This document shows, in pieces, positions 1-7,715 of a stretch of 64,000 nucleotides of DNA. The notes under the pieces were generated by a model. It saw only the letters and a list, made by a program, of their open reading frames with translations, was not told the DNA's origin and did no database searches. This stretch comes from Chlorobiaceae bacterium (GTDB lineage Bacteria > Bacteroidota > Chlorobiia > Chlorobiales > Chlorobiaceae). The translations under genes and the position numbers were made by a program. Positions within the stretch are counted from its first letter, which is position 1; every line of letters begins with the position of its first letter. The DNA lies in the NCBI GenBank assembly GCA_013334865.1, contig JAAXWS010000010.1, forward strand, positions 47,737-111,736, written 5' to 3'.

Positions 1-124
1 GGCAGGCAATCAGGTCCATCCCCAGCGTCATCCGGATGGATGGATTGCCCTTGAGCAGCCCGGACACCCGGTCGACGATCTTGCCGATCAGATAAAACTC
101 CTGCGTCGTCGTTTCCCAGTTCAT
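1..124 (-). CDS. Partial small phage-like protein, cut by window edge
   Basis: An ATG at 124 opens a frame that runs off the left end of the window; the visible N-terminus begins MNWETTTQEFYLIGKIVDRV. A CGGAG Shine-Dalgarno-like stretch lies about ten bases upstream. It is the last visible member of a run of short minus-strand genes (1-1509). I do not recognise the family; the first 41 residues show no transmembrane segment or obvious motif. The gene is called real because of its ribosome site and its place in the cluster. Confidence 0.5.
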   Translation of the reverse strand, partial: MNWETTTQEFYLIGKIVDRVSGLLKGNPSIRMTLGMDLIAC

Positions 125-137
125 CGCACGCTCCGTT

Positions 138-377
138 TTAGTTCTTCCTTCCGTACTGCGCTTTTGCTCCCTCGATCACCCCGTCCAGCTCAGCGAGGAG
201 CTTTTCCCGCGACCTGGTCTTCGAGCCGATCAGTTCCCTGACCGTCTTCACCGCACTCCCGCCTCTGAAGCGGAGCCCCTTGCACTCCAGTTGCAGGGCT
301 GACCGCAGAGCCAGGAGCCGGTACATCTCGATCCCCTCCGGCGTGTCAATCACTACGCACTTGTCTGTCATGTTCAT
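138..377 (-). CDS. Small phage-type hypothetical protein (79 aa)
   Basis: A 79-residue soluble protein starting MNMTDKCVV, preceded by GAGGATCG as ribosome site. The central part (IEMYRLLALRSALQLECKG, then a basic stretch and a charged C-terminal helix) resembles small uncharacterised proteins often found in early regions of prophages, but no function is known to me. It lies 13 bases before the next gene in the same direction, and directly downstream of a 25-bp inverted-repeat operator candidate at 386-410, so it probably heads a two-gene transcript. Confidence 0.6.
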   Translation of the reverse strand: MNMTDKCVVIDTPEGIEMYRLLALRSALQLECKGLRFRGGSAVKTVRELIGSKTRSREKLLAELDGVIEGAKAQYGRKN

Positions 378-385
378 CGATCCTC

Positions 386-410
386 ATTTGTTTACTTTAT
401 CCAAACAAAT
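386..410. promoter_or_regulatory. Operator-like inverted repeat (copy 1)
   Basis: Arms ATTTGTTT and AAACAAAT, perfectly complementary, are separated by 9 bases and lie just upstream of the ATG at 377. The same 25-bp block occurs at 1567-1591 with 20 of 25 bases identical, again just upstream of a minus-strand gene cluster. A shared repressor site is the simplest reading. Confidence 0.55.
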
Positions 411-433
411 AACCATCAAAAAAAAGCACAAGC

Positions 434-631
434 TCATGCCGGTCTTACCCGGTCAATTTCGGCCAACCGCCTGATGAGAGCCTGCATGGCAAGCAATGAG
501 TCGTTCAAATATTCCGACTCCGGGAAATCATCCGACGCCTCCAGGGCCCCATCGTAGTAACTCTCCGACCCATCGAGCGACACCCTGATGATGTCAAGTT
601 CCTTCTGTGTCAGCGTTATCGTGTAGTCCAT
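434..631 (-). CDS. Small acidic hypothetical protein (65 aa)
   Basis: The start is set at the ATG overlapping the TGA of the upstream gene (TGATG), giving MDYTITLTQKELDIIRVSLD and 65 residues. A longer reading from a TTG at 694 would run far into the neighbouring gene and is unlikely. The protein is helical and acidic and has no recognised domain. The stop/start overlap indicates translational coupling to the 168-residue gene before it. Confidence 0.55.
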   Translation of the reverse strand: MDYTITLTQKELDIIRVSLDGSESYYDGALEASDDFPESEYLNDSLLAMQALIRRLAEIDRVRPA

Positions 632-1137
632 CACTTCCTCCGTGTGATCTTGATTGCCCTGAACTGCGCCTCGTAAGACTCGGGAGCCCCCCAAGCCGCA
701 TCCTCATACCCCGGTGTCAGGCATGCAGCCCTCTTCCGCAAGGCTTCGAGATAGGCTTTCGCTTCGCTTGACGGCCACCCGTCATGTTCGCATGACTGGT
801 ACTCGTAACAGTCGCACGCCTTGAAGATGTCCGCCGCCTTGACGTCAAGCACCGGCCGGATGTCGGTCGTCCTGAAGACATAGTCCTCATTTATGGGGCC
901 AGGTAGCCCACGGGGGAACGACTCCCGGCAGTCGGGATAGCGAGTAAGGACTGACTCGATATTCTCATTCCAGAGCTCTTGGGCGAGGTTGGCCGCCCCC
1001 CCATAATCACCTTGCCGAAGTTCACGCCTCATGCCGTTGTGGGCCCAAGTCATGCCGCCATACCGCTGGACGCCTGCCGACAACGCTATCGCTGCGAGGT
1101 AACTGACATGCGCCCGATCCACCACAAATGCTGACAT
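631..1137 (-). CDS. Hypothetical phage-like protein (168 aa)
   Basis: 168 residues starting MSAFVVDRAHVSYLAAIALS, with a strong GGAGG ribosome site. It contains a cysteine/tyrosine-rich middle (FKACDCYEYQSCEH) that might bind metal or simply be a conserved core; no family is recognised. It lies between two other short genes on the same strand and its stop codon overlaps the start of the next, so the 434-1509 group looks like one operon. Confidence 0.6.
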   Translation of the reverse strand: MSAFVVDRAHVSYLAAIALSAGVQRYGGMTWAHNGMRRELRQGDYGGAANLAQELWNENIESVLTRYPDCRESFPRGLPGPINEDYVFRTTDIRPVLDVKAADIFKACDCYEYQSCEHDGWPSSEAKAYLEALRKRAACLTPGYEDAAWGAPESYEAQFRAIKITRRK

Positions 1138-1173
1138 TTCTGCCTCCTTGGCTGGTTTAATGTTTGTCTTCTG

Positions 1174-1509
1174 TTACTTCAGCGCATCGAGCTTCACCCT
1201 TGCCATGGCGTAGCGAGAGGAGACGCTGACCGCCCTGTCAAAACGCAGGTTGCTGGTCATGTTCTGGATATCGTTGACGACCCATGAAAACACCTCTTCC
1301 GGAACTGTCCTACCCTCTTCTTCTTCACGCGCGCTCTTTACCCGCTCCATGCCGCGGTCAATGTCACGCATCGCTCTCTCAAGCGTGGCCTTCGTTTCTT
1401 CGAGATGCTCCAGCATCTGCTGAAAACCGAACTTCTCTTCGTACCTCGCGACCTCAAGCGCAAAATTGATGTCGCTCGTCATGCTGGTGTTCTCAATCTG
1501 CTGTGTCAT
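1174..1509 (-). CDS. Coiled-coil hypothetical protein (111 aa)
   Basis: 111 residues starting MTQQIENTSMTSDINFALEV. Residues about 20-75 are highly charged and heptad-like (KFGFQQMLEHLEETKATLER), consistent with a coiled coil; there is no catalytic motif. GGAG lies ten bases before the ATG. It is the first gene of the left cluster and is preceded by an AT-rich region carrying the second copy of the 25-bp operator-like block (1567-1591). Function unknown. Confidence 0.55.
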   Translation of the reverse strand: MTQQIENTSMTSDINFALEVARYEEKFGFQQMLEHLEETKATLERAMRDIDRGMERVKSAREEEEGRTVPEEVFSWVVNDIQNMTSNLRFDRAVSVSSRYAMARVKLDALK

Positions 1510-1566
1510 GGTCGTCTCCGTCTTGGTTGGTCTGGTTGATAAAACTTCTTACTTATAACTTACTTT

Positions 1567-1591
1567 ATTTGTTTGTTTTATCAAAACATTT
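1567..1591. promoter_or_regulatory. Operator-like inverted repeat (copy 2)
   Basis: Matches the block at 386-410 at 20 of 25 positions, and includes its own inverted repeat TGTTTT-ATC-AAAACA (1574-1588). It sits in the AT-rich leader of the gene that starts at 1509. Presence before two gene groups of the left cluster but nowhere in the right-hand phage suggests that the two parts are controlled by different regulators. Confidence 0.5.
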
Positions 1592-1669
1592 ATAGGCACA
1601 AAACCTCCTTTATTTTATTATTTTTCATATACTTACAAGAACAGCCGCGCCTTACAAAAACAGAAATCT

Positions 1670-1810
1670 TCATACTGTTTCTTTATTCATACTGCCCGCC
1701 ACATCGGACAGCGTCTGGATACGGAAGGTTTCGACGGCCTGGGTGAGTCCGGCTACGGTCCTCACATCGAGTAATGCCGCGAGTGCTGCGAATTCATCTT
1801 CAAGAGCATC
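1670..1810 (-). pseudogene. Remnant of an XRE-type regulator
   Basis: Read on the minus strand, this stretch has no start codon of its own and encodes a tail with pieces DEFAALAALLDVRTVAGLTQA and then VETFRIQTLSDVAGSMNKE. The first piece resembles the opening helix of XRE/HigA-type antitoxins and the second resembles their last helix; the recognition helix between them is missing. It abuts the integrase fragment that reads the other way. I interpret it as the scar of a deletion; the assignment rests on pattern resemblance only. Confidence 0.3.
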
Positions 1811-2068
1811 GTAAACCGGGCATCAGAATCCATGACCTGCGTCATAGCTTTCTGTCATTCCTCATCAACGGGGAGAGGATCCCCTGCCCTGTACGCGACC
1901 CAAAAGATCCCCGGGCAGATGAGGGTGAAAACCACGCAGCGGTATGCCCACCTCAGCCACGACTCGCTGATCGATACAGCCAGCACCGCGATGAAATCCG
2001 TGCTACTGATGCAGGTGATGCCGCAGCAGGTTGGGGAGATGGCGCTTCTGGAAGCGAAGGCGGGGTGA
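1795..2068 (+). pseudogene. Frameshifted C-terminal fragment of a tyrosine integrase
   Basis: The first frame gives GIRIHDLRHSFLSFLINGE, the HxxR box of tyrosine recombinases. Around 1877-1887 the match moves to another frame, which gives KIPGQMRVKTTQRYAHLSHD, including the GH-type box (here PG) and the catalytic tyrosine region. The N-terminal two thirds, including the first catalytic arginine, are absent. This is a decayed integrase distinct from the intact one at 18450, so at least two integration events have affected this locus. Confidence 0.75.
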
Positions 2069-2156
2069 CCTATCCAGTGAGGTCCGCTCATTCTTTGAAC
2101 TTCCAGTTGCCGAAACTATCTTAACATGTATTTCGTTAATGCTGACACGTGCTCCT

Positions 2157-2429
2157 ATGCCTACGATATCGATGTTTTATGGCATTCTTATCCGAATGTT
2201 CTTTCAAGACACGGCCAAGCACAATTCGCCCCACATACACGCTGAGTATCAAGGCCAACATGCTGTCTACTCGATACCGGAAGGCACAGTACTGGCAGGA
2301 GGGTTACCAGCCAACAAGAGTAAACTAGTAATCGCATGGATTGAGATCCATCAAGAGGCACTCTTGGCAGACTGGGAACTCGCTGTTAATGGACGGAAAC
2401 CATTCACCATAAGAGGACTGGATCAATGA
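2157..2429 (+). CDS. DUF4160 domain protein
   Basis: The start is placed at the ATG giving MPTISMFYGILIRMFFQDTA; the longer frame upstream is integrase debris. The body has the DUF4160 pattern: a PxI(S/A)xFyGI start, a HNxPHIHAxY-like box (here KHNSPHIHAEY), and a final helical ALLADWELAVNG segment. Members of this family are usually paired with DUF2442 proteins and have been proposed as toxin-antitoxin-like pairs, although the biochemistry is unproven. It overlaps the next gene by four bases (ATGA). Confidence 0.8.
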   Translation: MPTISMFYGILIRMFFQDTAKHNSPHIHAEYQGQHAVYSIPEGTVLAGGLPANKSKLVIAWIEIHQEALLADWELAVNGRKPFTIRGLDQ

Positions 2430-2677
2430 ACATCATAGACGTCAAAGCTAATCCAGACAAAACGCTATCCGTTATTGCTGATAACGGTTATACCGGCACA
2501 TTCGACGTAAAGCCTTATCTTAAGTATGAAGCGTTTGAGGCCCTTAATAGCACAGAGGAATTTCTGAAAATCATGAACGGCGGATACTTCGTTGAGTGGA
2601 ACTGTGGTGCTGATCTTTCCGCAGATACCATTGAAGCGTACTGGACAGTAATCGGTAGGGTAAGTGAAACTGCCTAA
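2426..2677 (+). CDS. DUF2442 domain protein
   Basis: 83 residues starting MNIIDVKANPDKTLSVIADN. The fold pattern, short strands followed by VKPYLKYEAFEALNS and a C-terminal WNCGADLSADTIE motif, is characteristic of DUF2442. The start codon overlaps the DUF4160 stop (ATGA), so the two are translationally coupled. The pair is intact although it sits in a degraded strip between two phage remnants, which fits a selfish or stabilising module. Confidence 0.85.
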   Translation: MNIIDVKANPDKTLSVIADNGYTGTFDVKPYLKYEAFEALNSTEEFLKIMNGGYFVEWNCGADLSADTIEAYWTVIGRVSETA

Positions 2678-2779
2678 GCAACTACGCAGCCATACACGCA
2701 TCGTCATACCACCCTCGCCTCAAAAGCGGGGGTTTCATTTTCATGTACTCCGGCGTTCCAGCAAACCACGCAATCTTCC
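2678..2779. other. Short gap between DUF2442 gene and MuF gene
   Basis: About 100 bases between two converging genes. No open frame and no long terminator-like hairpin with a T run is visible. The left boundary of the phage late operon is here: a typical phage would continue with scaffold and capsid genes after MuF, but the sequence changes to unrelated plus-strand genes. Confidence 0.4.
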
Positions 2780-3517
2780 TCACTCCCCCATAATAGGCAA
2801 CACATCGCACCGGCACCGAGGGTGCTGAGGCGGCTCGGTCGCACCGCTCGGAAACTGCCCGCCTACCGGCCTGACCGCGCCCTGGTTCATCCGGCACATG
2901 TCGCTCACCTTGTCGTCGCCCGCCGTCACCCACATCCAAGTGATCGGTCCGACCAGCGGCTCAGCCTCTTCATAGAACGCGCGGTTTCCCTGCACATCCG
3001 CAAACGCCGTCTCGGTCCTGGCGATCATCTCCGCCCGGCCCTGGCTGAACCCGATGTTCTCCCTGATGGCCTGGGCGAGCTTCTGGTTGCTCCACCCCTC
3101 ATCGAGGGCCCTGATTACATCAGCACGGATCATGTCCCGCGTCGATTCCGTGATCGACCAGAGCGGGTCCATGTTCTCCACCAACTCGCTGCCGATCCAC
3201 TTCATGCCGACAAGCTCGGCAGCACGGTGACGGGCCCACGCTTCGGCCCTGGTGAACGCCAGCTCAGTTATCCCGGCATCGGTGAGTTCGAGCTGCACTG
3301 CCGCCGCACGCACTCCCTCCCTGCTGATCTCCAAAAGGTACTCGGCGACCTCTGGCACAAGGTCCACCCAATCGAGATGAAGGCTGGCAATGATCGTCAC
3401 CGCCTTGTTCTCATCGGCCTTCCTCATCTGGTCGTAGAGCGCCACCACCTGATCGGCGGCCTCCCTGCCCTTCCATGCCAAATAGTCGACGAGGAACGCC
3501 TCAAGCGACCCCTTCAA
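2780..3517 (-). CDS. Phage head morphogenesis protein, MuF-like
   Basis: The C-terminal third carries the MuF-type signature: RAEMIARTETAFADVQGNRA, a WVTAGDDKVSDMCRMNQG segment and the ending HPRCRCDVLP. MuF proteins are minor head proteins packaged with the portal. The best in-frame initiator is TTG at 3517, overlapping the portal stop; no ATG, GTG or TTG lies further upstream before a stop. The frame stays open upstream through an A10 run in the portal gene, so a -1 frameshift could instead produce a portal-MuF fusion (see findings). Confidence 0.8.
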   Translation of the reverse strand: MKGSLEAFLVDYLAWKGREAADQVVALYDQMRKADENKAVTIIASLHLDWVDLVPEVAEYLLEISREGVRAAAVQLELTDAGITELAFTRAEAWARHRAAELVGMKWIGSELVENMDPLWSITESTRDMIRADVIRALDEGWSNQKLAQAIRENIGFSQGRAEMIARTETAFADVQGNRAFYEEAEPLVGPITWMWVTAGDDKVSDMCRMNQGAVRPVGGQFPSGATEPPQHPRCRCDVLPIMGE

Positions 3518-4944
3518 TACCGAAACGCCTTCACGCTCCCGGTCAATAGGTGAGACAGTCCGACCTTTTTTTTTTCGAGCTTCTCCGCCTGCTTGCCGTC
3601 CTTGGATTCCGTGAGATCGCCCGTATCGCCCTCCTCTTCCGGCACAACCGGCTTCGGCTTCCGCTTCTCCAGCTCTTCCGTGGTGAGTTGCTTGAGCCCG
3701 CGATTGACCCGCGCCTCGTTGATGTCGAGTACGCCGCTGCGGATGTCGACCTCGTCGGCCTGGGATTGCTTCTGCCTGGCCTCGGCCTCCTGCACCGGGT
3801 CAGGGTCTTTCGTGTCAACCCAGACCAGATGGAGGTCGGTCACCCCGAACCACCGCACCAGGATCGAATCCACAAGCATCTTGATCCACCCCAATGTCGG
3901 TGCAAGGCCTTCATTGATTGCCTGCTCCGCCGCCGTCTCCGAGGTCGACCGGTTGATCTGCTTCACGAACGGAAAGTTCGTCATCGAGAAGGCATAGGTG
4001 ATCACCCTCGCCAACCACTCGTCATACTCGTCCTTCAGGAGCCCATCCTTGGCGTTCATCAGATTGACTCCTCCCGGCACGAACTTGGTCTGGCGCCGCG
4101 CAGCCGTGTTCCCACTGAGCGTCTCCTGCCACCAATCATCAAACTCCCTAATCTGCGTCATCGTCCAGGTCTCCGGCACCGACATGATCGAGTCCGGCAC
4201 CGACCCCTCCGTGTACCACTGGAGCTGCGAGAGCTGCCTCCTGATAGCGATGTTCACCGTCATGAGGATCTGCTCAACCGGGGAGAACCCGTAAACCCGG
4301 TGCGAACGGCGGTTCCTCGGCCGGTATATCAGCTCCTGGCTGGTGTAGGTCGGGCCAGGCAGGCCCTTGAGTACCTGCTGGTACGCGATATCCGGCGGCA
4401 TCGGTGTGCGACCGCCCTGATCGATCTTCCTCACCACCGTTGCGCCGTCGACGAGCTCCAGTGCGTAGGGCTTCCCTCCCTTCGTCTTTCTCGGGTAAAT
4501 GCAGGGGGCGTCAATGACGAACAGGTCCTCAAGGAGTACCCTAAGCCACTCTTGCCAGTTCAGCTCCCTGTCCGGCATCGCCAGGAACCCCTCGATCTCG
4601 TCACACCGGCTGTCCCGCTCGGCGTCCTTCTTCTTCGGCCTGATCTCGAACGGCACGGCGCAAGCCAGGTCCTTGCGGGTCTCGATCACCAGCCGGAGCA
4701 GGTCGAGGTTGTCGGCCAGCGTCCGGAGTTGCTCGAAAGTCACCGGTTCATGCTGCCGGGGCTTCTGCTGGAGGTTGTAGCTCACCGGATAATCCCACTG
4801 CCGCCCCTTTACCTCGGGAGGTGTCACGGGCTCCAAGGGCCGCTGCGGGCCCATCCACTCCTCACCGGAGTCGACGAACTTTCCGCCTCGAATGACGGTC
4901 CGGAGCAGTTCGTCGCTGATGCTCGTCTTGATCGGGTCTGCCAT
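3514..4944 (-). CDS. Phage portal protein
   Basis: 476 residues. The order terminase large subunit, this gene, MuF protein, plus features such as RPRNRRSHRVYGFSPVEQ, the helix-rich IRRQLSQLQWYTEGSVPDS and SFPFV-like SMTNFPFVKQINRSTSETA segments, match dodecameric portal proteins that form the DNA entry ring. The C-terminal tail is charged and low complexity (KPKPVVPEEEGDTGDLTESK) and is encoded across a run of ten A residues (complement of 3566-3575). It starts 24 bases after the terminase stop. Confidence 0.85.
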   Translation of the reverse strand: MADPIKTSISDELLRTVIRGGKFVDSGEEWMGPQRPLEPVTPPEVKGRQWDYPVSYNLQQKPRQHEPVTFEQLRTLADNLDLLRLVIETRKDLACAVPFEIRPKKKDAERDSRCDEIEGFLAMPDRELNWQEWLRVLLEDLFVIDAPCIYPRKTKGGKPYALELVDGATVVRKIDQGGRTPMPPDIAYQQVLKGLPGPTYTSQELIYRPRNRRSHRVYGFSPVEQILMTVNIAIRRQLSQLQWYTEGSVPDSIMSVPETWTMTQIREFDDWWQETLSGNTAARRQTKFVPGGVNLMNAKDGLLKDEYDEWLARVITYAFSMTNFPFVKQINRSTSETAAEQAINEGLAPTLGWIKMLVDSILVRWFGVTDLHLVWVDTKDPDPVQEAEARQKQSQADEVDIRSGVLDINEARVNRGLKQLTTEELEKRKPKPVVPEEEGDTGDLTESKDGKQAEKLEKKKVGLSHLLTGSVKAFRY

Positions 4945-4968
4945 GGTCGTATCTCGGTTTGGTAATGG

Positions 4969-6465
4969 TTAAACTGGCGCCCCGCCGTCCCGTTCCTGCG
5001 GGCGTTCCGATTCCTCCGCCTTTTTCCTCGACCGCAGGAAATCCAGCATGCCGGTAGACTTCTGGCCGAGCGTCAGCTTGTTGAACGCGCCGCTCGCCGC
5101 ATCGACCTGGTCCTTGTACTTGCCGTTCGGGAACAGGCGCATCTCGTCGAGGAAATCCTTGTTCCACGCGCCCCTAAGCATACTCACGTTGCCGGCCTCG
5201 ACGTAAGCCGCGAACGGCTCGGCCCTGACGACCTTGCTGCCGGTCACGTTCTCCGCCTTGGCCACGAACCCGATCAGGTTCTTGATCGTGTTCTCGGCTG
5301 ACTCCTTGCCGCCGGAGCCAGGCTCCTGCTCCACCCAGACATGCACCGCAACCCCATCCAGCTCCGCGGTCTGCTTGATCAGCTGTTCGCGCCGGCCAGC
5401 CGACAGCTGGTCCCGCATGAGGTCGACAATGATGACCCGGTCGTCCTCGGTGAGCAAGAGCTTCGCGCCCGCCGTGTAGGCCCCGCCGTCCTCGGTCCCG
5501 GCCTTGTCCCAATACCTGACGACCTGGCGGATATCCTTAGGCAGCACGTCGATCACCTTGATCGAGTCCGGCCTGAACATGTTGCCCTCGTCGATGATCG
5601 GCGTGCCCTGGTACAGCGACCTCCAGCTGGCCAGCCGCATGAGCCGCTTCTTGCGGATCAGGAACTCCAGGCTCTTCAGCTCGGGGAACAGGGGCTCATC
5701 CTTCGCGCGGTGATGATCATCACGCTCGGCGATGGCCTCGAAATTGAGCACCGTGGCCGCCGTGTCGTGCTCAAGAATCCTGGCTGCGATATCGTCAATG
5801 TGCCAGCGGGTCATGATGAGAAGGAGCCCCGCCCTGTCGCTGAACCGGGTGCTGAAGTCATCGGTGTACCACTCCCAGATCTTCTCGCGCATCGTCTCGC
5901 TGTTGGCCTCCTCGCGTCCCTTGACCGGGTCGTCGATGATCCCCACGTCAAGCGAATCGCCAGTGATGCTGCCGCCAGCCGTGACGTTGCGGAAAAATCC
6001 GCCCTTGTCGATGTACTCGATGATCTCCCGGTTGCGCTGATGCCCAGCCACCGACTCCCCGCCGCCGCCGATCCGGGTCTCCGGAAAGATCTCACGGAAC
6101 CGTTCGCTGTCGAAGATCCGCTGCAGCCGGAGGTTGGCCCTGACACCCAGCCGGTCGCTATACGATCCGAAGATCGTCCTGAGCGACGGGTCCTGCCCGG
6201 CGATCCACGAAATGAAGTCGATGATGAGGATGGACTTCCCATGCTGAGGCGGAGTTGTCAAGAGCAGCACCGGCCGCTCCCCTGCCTTGTAGCGGTTCCA
6301 CCACCGCTCCACGGCTTCCTCCACCTCGCGCCGGAACCATCCGTCCTTGAGGGTGGGGCTGATGAGCCGCCGGTAAGCCCGGAAACTCTCCCTTGCCCGC
6401 ATGACCTTCGCCCTCCTGCGGACATCAAATCGTCCGTTCGCCAATGCCATCGAAACCTCACTCAT
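4969..6465 (-). CDS. Phage terminase large subunit
   Basis: The ATPase-nuclease motor that packages phage DNA. Visible motifs are a Walker A variant (LLTTPPQHGKSILI), Walker B (LDVGIIDDPVKGREEA), a coupling motif region (LLIMTRWHIDDIAARI) and a C-terminal RNase H-like nuclease domain starting near RYWDKAGTEDGGAYTAG. About 498 residues, normal for the family. The start is placed at the ATG at 6465, which overlaps the small-subunit stop by eight bases; a TTG six bases upstream is less likely. Confidence 0.92.
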   Translation of the reverse strand: MSEVSMALANGRFDVRRRAKVMRARESFRAYRRLISPTLKDGWFRREVEEAVERWWNRYKAGERPVLLLTTPPQHGKSILIIDFISWIAGQDPSLRTIFGSYSDRLGVRANLRLQRIFDSERFREIFPETRIGGGGESVAGHQRNREIIEYIDKGGFFRNVTAGGSITGDSLDVGIIDDPVKGREEANSETMREKIWEWYTDDFSTRFSDRAGLLLIMTRWHIDDIAARILEHDTAATVLNFEAIAERDDHHRAKDEPLFPELKSLEFLIRKKRLMRLASWRSLYQGTPIIDEGNMFRPDSIKVIDVLPKDIRQVVRYWDKAGTEDGGAYTAGAKLLLTEDDRVIIVDLMRDQLSAGRREQLIKQTAELDGVAVHVWVEQEPGSGGKESAENTIKNLIGFVAKAENVTGSKVVRAEPFAAYVEAGNVSMLRGAWNKDFLDEMRLFPNGKYKDQVDAASGAFNKLTLGQKSTGMLDFLRSRKKAEESERPQERDGGAPV

Positions 6466-6973
6466 CGCCAAACAGCTCCTGTTCCGTTATTCCGTACTTC
6501 CGCGCCTCCTCGACCAATGCCTCCCTGGTGATCGCCACACTCGGGGCCTCCTGCGACACCACCACCTCCTTCTTGTCCCGCCAGTCCTCAGGCCGGCGGT
6601 TCCTGAGCCACGCCAAGGCCGCGAGCGTATCGGCCGGAACATGCCGCTTGCGCTTCTCGACAGCCGTCGGGATAGCCTCGCCGTTCTTGCCGACCGACAC
6701 CTTCGTGACCGTCTCCTCGTACTCGTAGCCGATCGCCCGCCTGTAGAGTGCCGAGATGACGTGCAGGTCGGCGCTCTCCCGATCCTCGCGGATCAGTTCC
6801 CGGAACTGCGGCGAGGTCCTGACGATCGAGGTGAGCGTGGTCATTCCGCACCCAAGCCGCCGGGCAAGCCCTTTCAGGTCGGCTCCCTCCCGGCAGTCGG
6901 CCCGGATGACCTCCTCCTTGCCCTTCACCCACTTCTCGTAGAGGTCGATCTTCGGGCGCCCCTTACGCGCCAT
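6458..6973 (-). CDS. Terminase small subunit-like protein
   Basis: 171 residues starting MARKGRPKIDLYEKW. A helix-turn-helix-like segment (DLKGLARRLGCGMTTLTSIV) is followed by an oligomerisation-type region with LRNRRPEDWRDKKEV, the pattern common in small terminase subunits that recognise the packaging site. Its position directly before the large subunit supports the call. A longer reading from 7057 overlaps the ParB-like gene and is rejected; the chosen start overlaps that gene by 11 bases. Confidence 0.8.
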   Translation of the reverse strand: MARKGRPKIDLYEKWVKGKEEVIRADCREGADLKGLARRLGCGMTTLTSIVRTSPQFRELIREDRESADLHVISALYRRAIGYEYEETVTKVSVGKNGEAIPTAVEKRKRHVPADTLAALAWLRNRRPEDWRDKKEVVVSQEAPSVAITREALVEEARKYGITEQELFGDE

Positions 6974-7715
6974 CCTCCCGAACCTCCAACTCCGCAAGCC
7001 GTTCCCGGCAGATCTCCACCATCTTGTTGAACGCCACCGAAACGCTCTTGACGCCATAAGCCTTCTTCACTGCCGTCATGACCTCGATGTAGGGCTCGAA
7101 ATCACCCACGACCAGCGAGCACTCTTCATCGAGCCTCAGTTTTTCGAGCACCGCCAGCACCTCCTTGATCTCGTTCGACCGGCTCTGCACGAACAGGAAC
7201 TTCATCTCCGTCAGCTCGATGTCGGCGTCATTGATCGTCGGCGCGTTGATTTTCTCGAAGTCGAGGAAGTCCAGACCGTTCAGGCCGCTGAACTCCATCG
7301 CCTCGACCGTCTCGATCTCGCGGTAGATCTCCCTGAGCATCCTCAGGTCGTCCTTGCCGACCAGCGAGTTGTGGGAAAGCTGGTAGGCGATCTGCGTGCT
7401 CTTGTCCACCTCGTCGATGTAGAGGATGAGGATGTGCTTGAGCCCCGCCTTGATTGAGGCCTTCAGCCGGTGGTTGCCCGACAGTATGAGGTACTTACCG
7501 TCCGCCTTGCGCTTCATGCCGAAGGGCAGCTGCGACAGGAACCCGTCCTCGGCGACGTTGTGCGTCAGGCGGTCGAGCATCTCCTTGTCCATATAGTGCG
7601 CGTTCTTCTCCAGGAACAGGCACTCCTCCACCGGGCTCACATAGGCCAGCTTGTAGGGCTCGATCAACTGGTTGACCTCGTCGAGCCTCGTCCTGATTTC
7701 AAGCAACTTTTCCAT
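6963..7715 (-). CDS. ParB/sulfiredoxin-fold nuclease-domain protein
   Basis: 250 residues. Residues about 35-90 carry the ParB N-terminal domain pattern: MLDRLTHNVAEDGFLSQLPF, then LILSGNHRLKASIKAGL, the basic GxxRxxA-like box of the ParB/sulfiredoxin superfamily. The usual ParB helix-turn-helix is not evident and the C-terminal half is unrecognised. No parA is nearby, so partition is unlikely. It overlaps the methyltransferase/Mom-like gene by 17 bases, pointing to a shared role in DNA modification or protection. GGAAG lies before the ATG. Confidence 0.75.
   Translation of the reverse strand: MEKLLEIRTRLDEVNQLIEPYKLAYVSPVEECLFLEKNAHYMDKEMLDRLTHNVAEDGFLSQLPFGMKRKADGKYLILSGNHRLKASIKAGLKHILILYIDEVDKSTQIAYQLSHNSLVGKDDLRMLREIYREIETVEAMEFSGLNGLDFLDFEKINAPTINDADIELTEMKFLFVQSRSNEIKEVLAVLEKLRLDEECSLVVGDFEPYIEVMTAVKKAYGVKSVSVAFNKMVEICRERLAELEVREDGA

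Noticed and set aside
1..2780. Copy of the tRNA-Phe 3' end marking the far attachment site
   Set aside because: No match to the tRNA 3' sequence was found by eye in this part; the far end is probably outside the window.
3550..4965. A 471-codon plus-strand open frame opposite the portal gene
   Set aside because: It mirrors the portal gene, has no ribosome site and no protein-like motif pattern; long antisense frames are common in GC-rich genes.
6963..7715. Plasmid-type partition ParB
   Set aside because: No parA or parS-like repeats and no clear helix-turn-helix; context is phage packaging and modification.
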